Assembly (NCBI GenBank): GCA_031119595.1
Contig: JAVHXX010000132.1
Span: forward strand, 1 to 9,795
Source of the DNA: Patulibacter sp.
GTDB lineage: Bacteria; Actinomycetota; Thermoleophilia; Solirubrobacterales; Solirubrobacteraceae
Direction: 5' to 3'
Length of the DNA stretch: 9,795 bases
Part shown: positions 1 through 7,433 of the stretch, piece by piece
Numbering within the stretch: the stretch's first letter is position 1
Layout of the letters: each line of letters opens with the position of its first letter
The notes under the pieces: model-generated
The model's database searches: none
Told to the model about the DNA's origin: nothing
The model's input: the letters and a program-made list of their open reading frames with translations, nothing else
Made by a program: the position numbers and the translations under genes

Positions 1-1676
1 GACTCGGCGATGAGCGACGCGACGTCCTGGACCTGCGGGCCGAGCTCGGCGACACCGATCGACGTCGAGACCCGGAGGTCCTTGCCCTCCATGTCGATGA
101 GCTCGAGCGCGGCGACCGCGGCACGGGCGCGCTCGGCGAGCGCGAGGACCTCGTCGAACGACGCTCCCTGCACCACGATCGCGAGCTCCTCGCCGCCGTA
201 GCGGGCCGGTTCGTCGCCGGTGCGGCAGCAGTCGCGGAGGGTGTCCGAGACGGCGCGCAACACGCGGTCACCGGTCTGGTGGCCGCGGGTGTCGTTGACC
301 TTCTTGAAGTTGTCGAGGTCGAAGAGGATGAGCGCGAGCGGCGTGCCGGCAGCGGTGAAGCGCTCGGCGCCCTGCGCGAGCAGCTCCTGCATGCGACGGT
401 GGTTCGCGAGGCCGGTGAGCTCGTCGGTGAGGGCCTGGCGGTGGAGGGTCTCGTGCCGCTGGCTGTTGCCGGCGGCGACCCCGGCCTGCTCGCACAGGTG
501 ACGGAGCAGGTCGCGCTCCTCGTCGGCGAAGGCACTGGCACGGCGCGCGAGTACGATCATGCCGTGCGCCTCGGTGTTGCTCGGCTCGGAGATCGGGCAG
601 GCCAGCGCCCACACGCCGTCGACCATGGCGACGGTGGCGGAGCCGAGCGCCGCGGCGGTGTCTTCGGCGGCCCGCAGGGCCGGTTCGAGATCGACGTCCT
701 CGTGGACGGTGGCGCGGCGCACGAGCTTGCGCCCGGGGCCCTGGTGCGCACTGCCGCGACCACCGTCGGCGTCGAGCGCCTCGACGGCGGCACGCGTCGT
801 GATGGTGAGGAGGGCGTCGAGGTCGAGCTTGGAGGCGAAGGCGTCACCGATGCGGTACACGGCGATCTGCAGGCGGCTGCGCTCGCGGTGGAGGGCCTCG
901 AGCCGGGCGTGGGCCTGGTCGATGCGCTGGTTGCGGTCCCGGGCGAGGACCGCCAGCACGGCAGCGACGCCGAGCATCGCGAGCGGCGCGGCCGGGATCG
1001 AGCGCGAGCCCGTGGCGGCGGCGCCGACGACGGCGGCGGGGGTGAGGAGCACGTCGATCGACCACACGATGCCGAGCACGCGGAGCTGCAGCTGCGGCGG
1101 GATGCCGAGCGCGAACCACTCACGGAGCGTGGCGGACCCGATCTCACCGGTGATCTGGGCGACGAACGCGACGACGTAGAGCCACCAGGCGGCCTCGTCG
1201 GGGGCGGGGTGGCCCGCGAGCACGAAGACCAGTGCCGGGCCGATCGAGTGCCAGGCGTCGCCGCCGGTCTCGACGAGTCGTTCGAGACGGGTGCGCTTGG
1301 CGAGCCAGTCGAAGACGACGGCGACGGCCAGTGCACCGAGCACGATGAGCGGCACGAAGCCCGGCGGCCCGAGCAGCAGCAGCGGAACCAGGAAGAGCTG
1401 GGTCGGGACGGCGTGGCCGGCACCGACGGGGAACTCGACGCGCGAGGCGACGGCGAAGGCGACCGCGAGCGCGAAGGTGAGTTCGGCGGAGGCGTGGGCG
1501 CGCGGCGACAGGAGGGCGAGCGCGACCGCCGCGATGACGAACGCGATGCTGATCCCGAGCTCGGCCCGGAGCTCACGCGTGCTGAGGCGCTGCTTGCGAC
1601 CGTCCCAGGAGTCCTCGAGCAGTCGGTCGGCCGCGGTCGCCGCAGCGCCGTCGAGGTCGGTGACTACTGAGACCAT
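1..1676 (-). CDS. Membrane-anchored diguanylate cyclase (GGDEF), 3' end outside window
   Basis: Makes the second messenger cyclic di-GMP from two GTP at the inner face of the membrane. The 558 complete codons visible read in order: a soluble start of about 38 residues; a hydrophobic region at about 41-245 with six to eight likely membrane segments; a helical linker at about 246-272; a GAF-like sensor region at about 270-410 (weak match); and a GGDEF domain from about 416. That domain shows LTDELTGLANHRR (416-428), the metal-binding FDLDNFK (452-458), the active-site signature GGEEL (494-498), and an inhibitory-site RTGD (R485, D488) exactly five residues before it. The last visible residues (SIGVAELGP...LIAE) are near the domain end, so only a short tail should be missing. 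The ATG at 1676 is the natural start, but no clear ribosome binding site precedes it. It has no operon partner here. The class of enzyme is sure; the signal it senses is unknown. Confidence 0.93.
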   Translation of the reverse strand, partial: MVSVVTDLDGAAATAADRLLEDSWDGRKQRLSTRELRAELGISIAFVIAAVALALLSPRAHASAELTFALAVAFAVASRVEFPVGAGHAVPTQLFLVPLLLLGPPGFVPLIVLGALAVAVVFDWLAKRTRLERLVETGGDAWHSIGPALVFVLAGHPAPDEAAWWLYVVAFVAQITGEIGSATLREWFALGIPPQLQLRVLGIVWSIDVLLTPAAVVGAAATGSRSIPAAPLAMLGVAAVLAVLARDRNQRIDQAHARLEALHRERSRLQIAVYRIGDAFASKLDLDALLTITTRAAVEALDADGGRGSAHQGPGRKLVRRATVHEDVDLEPALRAAEDTAAALGSATVAMVDGVWALACPISEPSNTEAHGMIVLARRASAFADEERDLLRHLCEQAGVAAGNSQRHETLHRQALTDELTGLANHRRMQELLAQGAERFTAAGTPLALILFDLDNFKKVNDTRGHQTGDRVLRAVSDTLRDCCRTGDEPARYGGEELAIVVQGASFDEVLALAERARAAVAALELIDMEGKDLRVSTSIGVAELGPQVQDVASLIAE

Positions 1677-1891
1677 GGGGTCTGCGAGGGAGGGTGTGGC
1701 GAAGGCTTGTGCACGCGATCGAGGGCTGGGAGCAGAGCTCTCTCCGTGTGAATCGTCAGCTGGGGCCCGAAAGTTGAACCCACGCGGCCGATTCGCGCTC
1801 TGGACACCCTCTCATGAGTGGCGGGGGATGGCCAGAACAAAATCCGGAACGGGGGCAAACCGGCCGCCACGCGGGTGTTTTCGGGCCGAGA

Positions 1892-1930
1892 TCGACGCTC
1901 CGCCGACGCAGGGGCCGGGCGGAGCGTCGA
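1892..1930 (-). terminator. 13-bp perfect hairpin, likely terminator of the secreted-protein gene
   Basis: TCGACGCTCCGCC (1892-1904) and GGCGGAGCGTCGA (1918-1930) are perfect inverted copies around a 13-base loop. The hairpin begins 26 bases after the stop codon of the minus-strand gene ending at 1956. No T-run follows on either strand, which is common for terminators in GC-rich actinobacteria, so the function is inferred from position and stem strength. It lies between two minus-strand genes and would insulate the diguanylate cyclase gene from read-through. Confidence 0.55.
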
Positions 1931-1955
1931 AAGGATGGATTCCGTTGGAACGGTG

Positions 1956-2621
1956 TTATCCCCGGCGGTACGGATCGACCAGGATGTTGTCGATGTAGTA
2001 CCCGGCGCCGAGCACGCTTCCGGGGGAGACGAACACGAGCTGCACCTGGGAGGGCTGCTGGCCGTCGATCGAGAGGTCGACCGCGAGCGGATTGAGCTGC
2101 GACGCGGTCCACTTGCCGGTGTAGAGGTTCGGGCTGATCTTCGAGGTGATCTGCGACTGGATGACCTGGCCGGCGGCGTTCTTGTACCGGACGAAGGTCG
2201 CGAGGACGCCGACGGGGCCGTTCGGCTTGAGCATGTACCGGAAGTACGGGTGGTTCGGGTCGACGCAGAACCACGGCGAGGTCACCGTGCTCGGGCCGCT
2301 CGCGAAGAACGAGTTGCCGAGGGCGATCGAGTGCGATCCGCCGGGCAGGATCCCGACGCTCTCGTTCTGGCCCGCGAGGTGCGCGTTGCTGAGGGTCCAG
2401 CCGGCGAGGGAGCCCTCGAAGTCACCGCCCGGCGCGAGCGCGTAGTCGGCCGTGTCGCCGTAGCGGGCGAAGGCCTGCGTGGTCGGCAGGTCCGGGCAGG
2501 CTGCCGCCTCGGTGGCCACCGTGGCCTTGGCCGCCGCGGAAGCCGGGAGGACGAGCGCCGCGGCGCCGAGCAGGGCGACCGGAAGGCACCGGCGGAGGGT
2601 GCGAGGAGAGCGAGGGGACAC
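1956..2621 (-). CDS. Exported protein of unknown function (221 aa)
   Basis: The N-terminus is a classic Sec signal: Arg-rich residues 1-11, a hydrophobic stretch at about 13-26, and an ASAAAKA region ending near residue 33. The mature part opens with ACPDLPTTQAFARYGD, carries a GGDFEGSLAGW segment (65-75), ends with a beta-rich stretch and YYIDNILVDPYRR (208-220), and has two cysteines (C42, C119) that could form a disulfide. The PGGDFE...GW...IDN pattern resembles carbohydrate-binding-like beta-sandwich modules. I recall similar exported proteins with a VDPYRR ending in Thermoleophilia, all without assigned function. The GTG start at 2621 is chosen because AAAGGAA lies six bases upstream and the signal peptide begins directly. 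It is transcribed away from dnaE2. A surface or cell-wall sugar-binding role is a guess from fold-like features only. Confidence 0.85.
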   Translation of the reverse strand: MSPRSPRTLRRCLPVALLGAAALVLPASAAAKATVATEAAACPDLPTTQAFARYGDTADYALAPGGDFEGSLAGWTLSNAHLAGQNESVGILPGGSHSIALGNSFFASGPSTVTSPWFCVDPNHPYFRYMLKPNGPVGVLATFVRYKNAAGQVIQSQITSKISPNLYTGKWTASQLNPLAVDLSIDGQQPSQVQLVFVSPGSVLGAGYYIDNILVDPYRRG

Positions 2622-2627
2622 GCGCCG

Positions 2628-2634
2628 TTCCTTT
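2628..2634 (-). promoter_or_regulatory. Ribosome binding site of the exported-protein gene
   Basis: AAAGGAA on the minus strand sits six bases before the GTG at 2621. This spacing fixes the GTG as start. It is the only convincing Shine-Dalgarno sequence in the window. Confidence 0.75.
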
Positions 2635-2669
2635 CAAAGGGACAGAGAGTCAGAAGGCGGGGGAGGAGG

Positions 2670-2675
2670 ACCCTA
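2670..2675 (-). promoter_or_regulatory. Candidate -10 element for the exported-protein gene
   Basis: The minus strand reads TAGGGT, a TANNNT hexamer, within GGATTAGGGTCC. Transcription would begin near 2663 and give a leader of about 40 bases that contains the AAAGGAA ribosome site. I see no good -35 element, so this is tentative. Confidence 0.35.
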
Positions 2676-2709
2676 ATCCGCGCCAGGTCCGGGATCGGAC
2701 ATCCGTCCA

Positions 2710-2723
2710 GTGACGCTCATCAC
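2710..2723. promoter_or_regulatory. Possible Crp/Fnr-family operator
   Basis: GTGA-N6-TCAC occurs in the divergent region between the exported-protein gene and dnaE2, matching the core of the TGTGA-N6-TCACA site bound by Crp-family regulators. It would lie about 54 bases upstream of the proposed start of transcription of the exported-protein gene. The outermost bases of the consensus are absent. With only eight fixed bases, chance is a real alternative. Confidence 0.25.
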
Positions 2724-2918
2724 GCTGACGGCGGGAGTCCAGGCGCCACCGTATTCAACCGGATTCCGCTGTGACCGAGTCCATCGCGAAGTCCCGAGAT
2801 CTGGTCGATTTCGCCCACCGCGACGACCCATGAGAACCAGCGTCGTGACGAAGCTGGACGGCCATGTCGGAGCGCGACCGTGAAGTGTCCATGGAGGGTG
2901 ACGGGGGCCGCCAGGCAT

Positions 2919-2934
2919 GCGAACATGTGTTCGC
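2919..2934. promoter_or_regulatory. LexA/SOS box of dnaE2
   Basis: GCGAACATGTGTTCGC has perfect arms GCGAAC and GTTCGC around four bases, and it fits the Gram-positive/actinobacterial LexA consensus CGAAC-N4-GTTCG exactly. It ends three bases before the ATG at 2938. Bound LexA would cover the region where a -10 element for a leaderless transcript must lie (TGTGTT, 2926-2931, six bases before the ATG). DnaE2 is DNA-damage induced through LexA in mycobacteria, so site and gene fit. Confidence 0.88.
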
Positions 2935-2937
2935 TCC

Positions 2938-5900
2938 ATGGTCCAGGCCGGCTCCCCGATCCCCGCTCCCTATGTGGAGCTCCACGCACACTCCGCCTAC
3001 TCCTTCATGGATGGCGCCTCGTTGCCCGCGGAGCTGGTCGAGCGTGCCGCGGCGCTCGGCCATCACGCGCTCGCGCTCACCGACCACGACTCGGTCGCCG
3101 GGTCGATGGAGTTCGCCCACGCCGCGCAGGCCGCGGGCCTGCCCGCGATCCACGGCGCAGAGGTCACGGTGCGGCACGGCGACCGCACGGAGCACGTCAC
3201 GCTGCTCGTCGAGCACCGCACCGGATGGCAGAACCTCTGTCGCCTCCTCACGCACGCGCACGCCCACACGCGCGACCACCCGCAGCGTCAGCGCACCGAC
3301 CCGTGGGTGTCGCTCGAGCGCGTGGCCGAGCATGCGGCCGGCCTCATCTGCCTGAGTGGCTGCGCCACGCACGGCATCGAGGATCCGGCGCGGCTGGCCG
3401 TGTTGCGCGAGGCCTTCGGTGCCGACGGCCTGCGGATGGAGCTCCAGCGGCCCTTCGCCCGCGACGACCGTGCCCGGATCCGTGCGCGCCGCCGGCTCGC
3501 GGAGCGGCTCGGGGTGCCGGCCGTGGTCACCGGCAACGTCCACGCCCACGACCGTCGTCGTGCCTACCTCCAGGACGCGTTCGTGGCCGCCGGTGCGCGC
3601 CTCAGCCTCGACGCCAGCGAGGCGCGGCGTCGCGGCAACCATGCGCACGTGCTCGTGGAGCCCGCGGTGATGGCCCGCCGGTTCCACGGCCTCGACGCGG
3701 CCCTCGCCGAGACGGCCCACCTCGCGGACCGCTGCACCGCCTTCGACCTCACCCGCGACCTCGGCTACCGCTACCCCGGCGCGGAGGATCCGTCGAGGCT
3801 GGTCGCGCTGAGAGAGGCCTGCGACCAGCAGTTCGACTTGCGCTACCCGCCCGGCAGCCCGCATCGTGCCGAGGCGCAGCAGCGCCTGACGGACGAGCTC
3901 CGCATCATCGACCGCCACGGCCTGGCCGGGTTCTTCGTGCTCCACCGCGACATCCTCGAGCTCGCGCGCGAGGTCGCCGTGGAGGTGCGCGGCGTGGGCA
4001 ACGCCCGTTCGCTGCTGCCGCCGGGGCGTGGGCGCGGGTCGTCGGTGTCGTCGATCGTCTGTTACTTCACGGGCCTCTCGCACGTCGACCCGATCGAGAA
4101 CGGCCTCCTGCTCGGCCGCTTCCTCAACGAGGAGCTCACGGCCTTCCCCGACATCGACCTCGACTTCCCGCGCGACATCCGCGAGGTGCTCATCCCGCGG
4201 ATCCACGAGCGCTACGGCCGCAGCCACACCGCGCTCGTCGCCACGCATCCGGGGTTCCGGGCCCGCGGCGCCATCCGCGAGCTCGGGGTGGCGCTCGGGT
4301 TGCCGCAGGCCGAGGTCGCGCGAGTCGCGCAGGCCTCGAACGGGTGGAGCGTCGACACCATCGAGGAGGAGGTCGACCTCGCCCTCGGCACCGGTCGCAG
4401 CCAGGAGGGGCGTTGGATGTGGCTCTGCCGGCTGGCCCGCGAGGCGCAAGGACTCCCGCGGCACCTCGGGCAGCACCCCGGCGGGATGGTCGTGTCGACC
4501 GAGCCGATGCTCGATTGCTGCCCGATCGTGCCGACGGCGATGGAGGGCCGGCAGGTGCTCCAGTGGGACAAGGACTCCTGCAGCGACGCGGGCTTCCTGA
4601 AGATCGACCTGCTCGGGCTCGGGATGCTGTCGTGCGTCGAGCGGTGCGTCGAACTGATCTCGAGCGTGCGCGGGGAGCAGATCGATCTGTCGCGGATCGA
4701 CTTCGACGACCAGGAGGTGTTCGGGGCGATCCAGCGCGCGGAGACGATGGGGGTGTTCCAGGTCGAGTCGCGCGCGCAGATGGGGTCGCTGCTGCGCACC
4801 CGGCCCGAAAACCTCGACGACCTCACGGTGCAGGTGGCGATCGTGCGGCCGGGGCCGATCCAGGGCGGCGCGGTCAACCCCTACATCGAGCGCCGTCAGC
4901 GGATCCGCGCGGACCCGGCCTACGAGATCCCGTTCGAGCATCCGTCGCTGAAGGACTCGCTCGGGGAGACGCTCGGCACGATCATCTTCCAGGACCAGGT
5001 CCTCGAGGTCGCGCAGGCCTTCGCCGGCTACACCGCGGGGCAGGCCGAGTCGCTGCGGCGGGCGATGAGCCGCAAGCGCAGCGAGGCGGCGCTGCGTGCG
5101 CACCAGGGCACCTTCGTGCGCGGGGCGCTCGCCACCCACGACGACGTCACCGCGGAGCTCGCCGAGGAGATCTTCCGCAAGGTGCTCGGCTTCTCCGGGT
5201 TCGGGTTCCCGAAGGCCCACTCGGCGGCCTTCGCGGTGCTCGCCTACCAGTCGACCTGGTTGCGCGTGCACTTCGGCCCCGAGTTCCTGTGCTCCCTGCT
5301 CGACGAGCAACCGATGGGGTTCTACCCGCCCGACACGCTCGTGCACGAGGCCCAGCGGCGCGGCATCCAGGTGCTCGCGCCGGAGATCAACGAGAGTCAG
5401 GTCCACTGCACGATCGAGCCCGCCCGGGTGGTCTCCGGGCAGCGCGCGCCCACACACGCGAGCGCCGTGCGGATCGGGCTCGGCTACGTGCTCGGTGTGC
5501 GCGAGGCCGACGTGGCTGCGCTCGTGCAGGAGCGGGAGCGGGGTGGGACCTACCGCTCGCTCGACGACCTCGCCGCGCGCGCCGGGGCGGGGCGTGCCGC
5601 GCTCGAACAGCTCGCGTGGTCCGGCGTGTGCGACCGGCTCGCAGGTGGCGATCGCCGCCAGGCACTCTGGCAGCTCGGCGTCGCCGCGCCTGCGCTGAAG
5701 TCGCGCGGCGCCGTGCAGCTCGCACTCCCGCTCGACCTCCCGGCTGCGCCACCGCTCGCCGCCCTGAACCGGTGGGAGTCGATGCTCGCCGACTACGCCA
5801 CGACCGGCCTCACCACCGGCACGCATCCGCTCTCGATCCTGCGCCGCCGGCTCCAGGAGCGGCGCGCCGTCACCAGCGACGACCTCACCCGCATGCCGCA

Positions 5901-6402
5901 CGGCTCGCAGGTCACCGTGGCCGGGTTCGTCGTCGCGCGGCAGCGGCCGGGGACGGCGAAGGGCGTCACCTTCATGCTCCTCGAAGACGAGACCGGCACC
6001 ACGAACCTGATCGTCTCGCCGCAGATCGCGGACCGGCACCGGCTGCTCGTGCGCTCCGAACCGCTCATCCTCGCCCGCGGTCGCCTGGAGCGCCACGCGG
6101 CGGCCGGCGGCCAGGTCAACATCGTCGTGCAGTCGCTGGAGAGCATCGCCTCCGACCTTCAGCCGGCGCGGCGTGTCGTCGAGACGATCCCCCTCGAGGC
6201 CGGCATGGCCCGCAAGCAGGAGCAGCAGGCGCGGCGCCTGCCGTCGGTGGTCCCCGAGCCGGACGAGGCTGCGGCGCGGGCCGCGATGGCCAAGCTCGCG
6301 GTCGGCGGTGCCCACCCGGAGGAGGGGGAACACGTCGACGTCAGCGACTTCCGCACCGTCGCCCCGCCCGTGATGTCGTTCGCGCAGGGGCGCCGCCGCT
6401 GA
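2938..6402 (+). CDS. dnaE2: Error-prone DNA polymerase III alpha subunit DnaE2 (ImuC)
   Basis: C-family DNA polymerase that copies past DNA lesions and causes damage-induced mutation. With the start at 2938 it has 1154 residues, the usual DnaE2 size. Order: a PHP domain with metal ligands apparently intact (H16/H18 in ELHAHS, D49-H50-D51, E75, H202/H204 in GNVHAH); a polymerase core with the acidic cluster PDIDLDF (D405, D407, D409) and KIDLLGL (D557); a finger and helix-hairpin-helix region to about 900; an OB fold at about 990-1075; and the tail VMSFAQGRRR. The loop before the catalytic site reads PPGRGRGSSVSSIVCY (361-376) rather than the common CQGRGSAANSAVCY. I recall this variant in Thermoleophilia. 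An in-frame ATG at 2917 is rejected because the SOS box would then be coding; no ribosome site precedes either start. No imuA or imuB gene is adjacent. Confidence 0.92.
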   Translation: MVQAGSPIPAPYVELHAHSAYSFMDGASLPAELVERAAALGHHALALTDHDSVAGSMEFAHAAQAAGLPAIHGAEVTVRHGDRTEHVTLLVEHRTGWQNLCRLLTHAHAHTRDHPQRQRTDPWVSLERVAEHAAGLICLSGCATHGIEDPARLAVLREAFGADGLRMELQRPFARDDRARIRARRRLAERLGVPAVVTGNVHAHDRRRAYLQDAFVAAGARLSLDASEARRRGNHAHVLVEPAVMARRFHGLDAALAETAHLADRCTAFDLTRDLGYRYPGAEDPSRLVALREACDQQFDLRYPPGSPHRAEAQQRLTDELRIIDRHGLAGFFVLHRDILELAREVAVEVRGVGNARSLLPPGRGRGSSVSSIVCYFTGLSHVDPIENGLLLGRFLNEELTAFPDIDLDFPRDIREVLIPRIHERYGRSHTALVATHPGFRARGAIRELGVALGLPQAEVARVAQASNGWSVDTIEEEVDLALGTGRSQEGRWMWLCRLAREAQGLPRHLGQHPGGMVVSTEPMLDCCPIVPTAMEGRQVLQWDKDSCSDAGFLKIDLLGLGMLSCVERCVELISSVRGEQIDLSRIDFDDQEVFGAIQRAETMGVFQVESRAQMGSLLRTRPENLDDLTVQVAIVRPGPIQGGAVNPYIERRQRIRADPAYEIPFEHPSLKDSLGETLGTIIFQDQVLEVAQAFAGYTAGQAESLRRAMSRKRSEAALRAHQGTFVRGALATHDDVTAELAEEIFRKVLGFSGFGFPKAHSAAFAVLAYQSTWLRVHFGPEFLCSLLDEQPMGFYPPDTLVHEAQRRGIQVLAPEINESQVHCTIEPARVVSGQRAPTHASAVRIGLGYVLGVREADVAALVQERERGGTYRSLDDLAARAGAGRAALEQLAWSGVCDRLAGGDRRQALWQLGVAAPALKSRGAVQLALPLDLPAAPPLAALNRWESMLADYATTGLTTGTHPLSILRRRLQERRAVTSDDLTRMPHGSQVTVAGFVVARQRPGTAKGVTFMLLEDETGTTNLIVSPQIADRHRLLVRSEPLILARGRLERHAAAGGQVNIVVQSLESIASDLQPARRVVETIPLEAGMARKQEQQARRLPSVVPEPDEAAARAAMAKLAVGGAHPEEGEHVDVSDFRTVAPPVMSFAQGRRR

Positions 6403-6421
6403 ACTCCCGAGCGGACACTCC

Positions 6422-6442
6422 GGATCGGTTCGACCGGAATCC
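6422..6442 (+). terminator. Weak hairpin after dnaE2
   Basis: CGGT-TCG-ACCG (6426-6436), flanked by GGA and TCC, can form an interrupted stem about 20 bases after the dnaE2 stop. There is no T-run. It is the only hairpin of note in the 105-base gap before the cytochrome gene, and its function is a guess. Confidence 0.25.
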
Positions 6443-6495
6443 CCCGCACCGGGAGGGGCAGGGTCGGCGCAGGCGCCTCGCGGCCGCGCGATCCG

Positions 6496-6501
6496 TAGCC
6501 T
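6496..6501 (+). promoter_or_regulatory. -10 element of a leaderless cytochrome mRNA
   Basis: TAGCCT (a TANNNT hexamer) ends exactly six bases before the GTG at 6508, so transcription would start at or next to the start codon. There is no Shine-Dalgarno sequence before the gene, which supports the leaderless reading. I see no clear -35 element. Confidence 0.6.
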
Positions 6502-6507
6502 GGTGGC

Positions 6508-6984
6508 GTGTTCGTCGCCGTCTTCATCGTGCTGTGGCTCGCCGTCATCTCGGCAGGCTTTGCGATCTACGGCGTCCGACCGCGAGGCCCCGGGGTCAAG
6601 TGGTCGTGGTGGGTGGCGCCGGCCTTCGTCTTCGCCGCACTCGGCCTGGGCGTCGGCATGCCGACCCTCGCCCTCCTCTACAGCCACGGTCCTCGGTTCC
6701 GGACCTCGCAGGACGGCCTCGTCCTCGACAAGCAGCAGCTCCAGGGCCGCACGATCTTCGCCTCGGTCTGCAAGAAGTGCCACACCCTCGGCGACGCCGA
6801 GGCGACCGCCACGATCGGTCCGAACCTCGACCTGCTGAAGCCGAGCACCTCGCTCGTCGTCGATGCCGTCGAGCACGGGCGCGCCCGCGGCAACGGGCAG
6901 ATGCCCGAGATGCTCGTCGACCACGCCGGGGCGGAGGCCGTCGCGGCCTACCTGCAGCGCGTGGCCGGCCACCCGCCGCAGTAG
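6508..6984 (+). CDS. Membrane-anchored class I cytochrome c (158 aa)
   Basis: A monohaem electron carrier facing the outside of the membrane. Residues about 3-21 and 36-58 are hydrophobic helices joined by a positively charged loop (VRPRGPGVK), which predicts both ends outside. The haem domain follows: CKKCH at 88-92 covalently binds haem, GPNL (104-107) is the typical class I helix-turn, and M132 in GNGQMPEM is the likely distal iron ligand (M135 is the alternative). The C-terminal helix is AVAAYLQRVAG. The GTG start at 6508 begins the first helix directly. The arrangement resembles c-type cytochromes of Solirubrobacterales that I recall; they are usually somewhat longer in the haem domain. 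The redox partner cannot be told, since no oxidase or cytochrome bc gene is nearby. It seems to be a single-gene unit with its own promoter. Confidence 0.9.
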   Translation: MFVAVFIVLWLAVISAGFAIYGVRPRGPGVKWSWWVAPAFVFAALGLGVGMPTLALLYSHGPRFRTSQDGLVLDKQQLQGRTIFASVCKKCHTLGDAEATATIGPNLDLLKPSTSLVVDAVEHGRARGNGQMPEMLVDHAGAEAVAAYLQRVAGHPPQ

Positions 6985-6995
6985 CGGCGCCGGCC
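6963..6995 (+). terminator. GC-rich hairpin spanning the cytochrome stop codon
   Basis: GGCCGGC (6963-6969) pairs with GCCGGCC (6989-6995), and inside it CGCCGC (6974-6979) can pair with GCGGCG (6984-6989) around the TAG stop; the two stems share one base. There is no T-run. A U-independent terminator is possible, but in such GC-rich DNA strong stems also arise by chance. Confidence 0.35.
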
Positions 6996-7287
6996 GCGGC
7001 GCGCGGAGCCCCCGAAATCGACGTCCTCGCGCTGCACCCGCAGAGCGCTCCTCGAGGCCGCGTCGCCCCGGCGCCGTGCCGCCCCGGCGTCGCCTGCGGA
7101 CGAACGGCTGGCTGCAGCCGCGCCCGTTCGCACGCGATCGTGCAGCGCACACTGGCGCGGAGGCGCTCCGTGCTCGAACCGCCGTCTGGGGCGGAATTGC
7201 AGTTCCCCGGCAACCGGTGTGACTGCGATCACCGATCCGTCCGGGGCCTGATGCAGGATTGGCTGCAACAGGAGGACTTGGACTTGC
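6996..7287. other. Gene-free GC-rich spacer
   Basis: About 290 bases between the cytochrome gene and the riboswitch promoter. Open frames on both strands here look like Arg/Ala/Pro/Ser-rich noise with no recognisable domain. The only local structure noted is a short inverted repeat GCACG-CGAT-CGTGC at 7130-7143. I see no RNA gene. Confidence 0.5.
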
Positions 7288-7293
7288 TAGTTT
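7288..7293 (+). promoter_or_regulatory. -10 element for the riboswitch transcript
   Basis: TAGTTT (TANNNT) would place the transcript start near 7300, which is where the conserved 5' strand of the aptamer (GCCGAATTCG) begins. GCAACA at 7265-7270 is a poor -35 candidate at 17-base spacing. The agreement between promoter and aptamer edge is the main support. Confidence 0.5.
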
Positions 7294-7299
7294 CGTCGA

Positions 7300-7420
7300 G
7301 CCGAATTCGTCGCCGCTAGGCGGCGAAGCGGGGGACCCACCTTCCCTCACTCGGGGCGAATCGCGCTGATGCGCGTAGCGGCGTATCTCAGTCGCGAGCC
7401 CGTCAGCTCACCTCGCAGGC
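7300..7420 (+). promoter_or_regulatory. c-di-AMP riboswitch (ydaO/yuaA type)
   Basis: The conserved blocks of this RNA class appear in order with correct spacing: GCCGAATTCG (7300-7309); a hairpin CGCCG/CGGCG (7311-7325); GCGGGGGACCCA (7328-7339); GGGGCGAATC (7353-7362); a hairpin CGCGC-TGAT-GCGCG (7362-7375); GTAG (7375-7378); and the signature CGAGCCCGTCAGCTCACC (7395-7412) followed by CGCAGGC (7414-7420), which closes the outer stem GCC/GGC. These match the crystallised Thermoanaerobacter aptamer as I remember it. Known members switch genes off when c-di-AMP is high, and in Streptomyces they control cell-wall enzymes such as RpfA. Only 13 bases separate it from the ATG at 7434, leaving no room for a separate terminator stem. 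I infer control at translation or within the aptamer's own 3' strand. Confidence 0.9.
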
Positions 7421-7433
7421 ACCACACCGCACG

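Noticed and set aside
279..1670. Plus-strand 463-codon frame
   Set aside because: It is opposite the diguanylate cyclase, whose GGDEF motifs are unmistakable on the minus strand.
1840..1890. GEMM (c-di-GMP) riboswitch suggested by GGGGGCAAACC next to a GGDEF gene
   Set aside because: It is on the opposite strand to both flanking genes, and the rest of the GEMM consensus (GACGCAAAGCC and the tetraloop receptor) is missing.
2917..2937. Upstream ATG at 2917 as the dnaE2 start
   Set aside because: It would put the SOS box inside the coding region; no ribosome site is at a workable distance, and the conserved PHP start YVELHAHS does not need the extra seven residues.
7130..7143. Inverted repeat GCACG-CGAT-CGTGC
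   Set aside because: The arms are short and such repeats are common by chance at this GC content; no gene is positioned to use it.
6948..7268. Minus-strand 106-codon frame in the spacer before the riboswitch
   Set aside because: It overlaps the end of the cytochrome gene, has no ribosome site or domain, and would sit antisense upstream of the riboswitch.
2880..7319. Plus-strand open frame of about 1480 codons in another phase of dnaE2
   Set aside because: It overlaps dnaE2, spans intergenic DNA and the riboswitch, and reads as Arg/Pro/Ala noise.
2755..7350. Very long minus-strand open frame (about 1530 codons) opposite dnaE2 and the cytochrome
   Set aside because: It is antisense to clear domain-bearing genes; its translation is rich in Arg, Asp, Glu and His with no domain, as expected for a mirror frame in GC-rich DNA.
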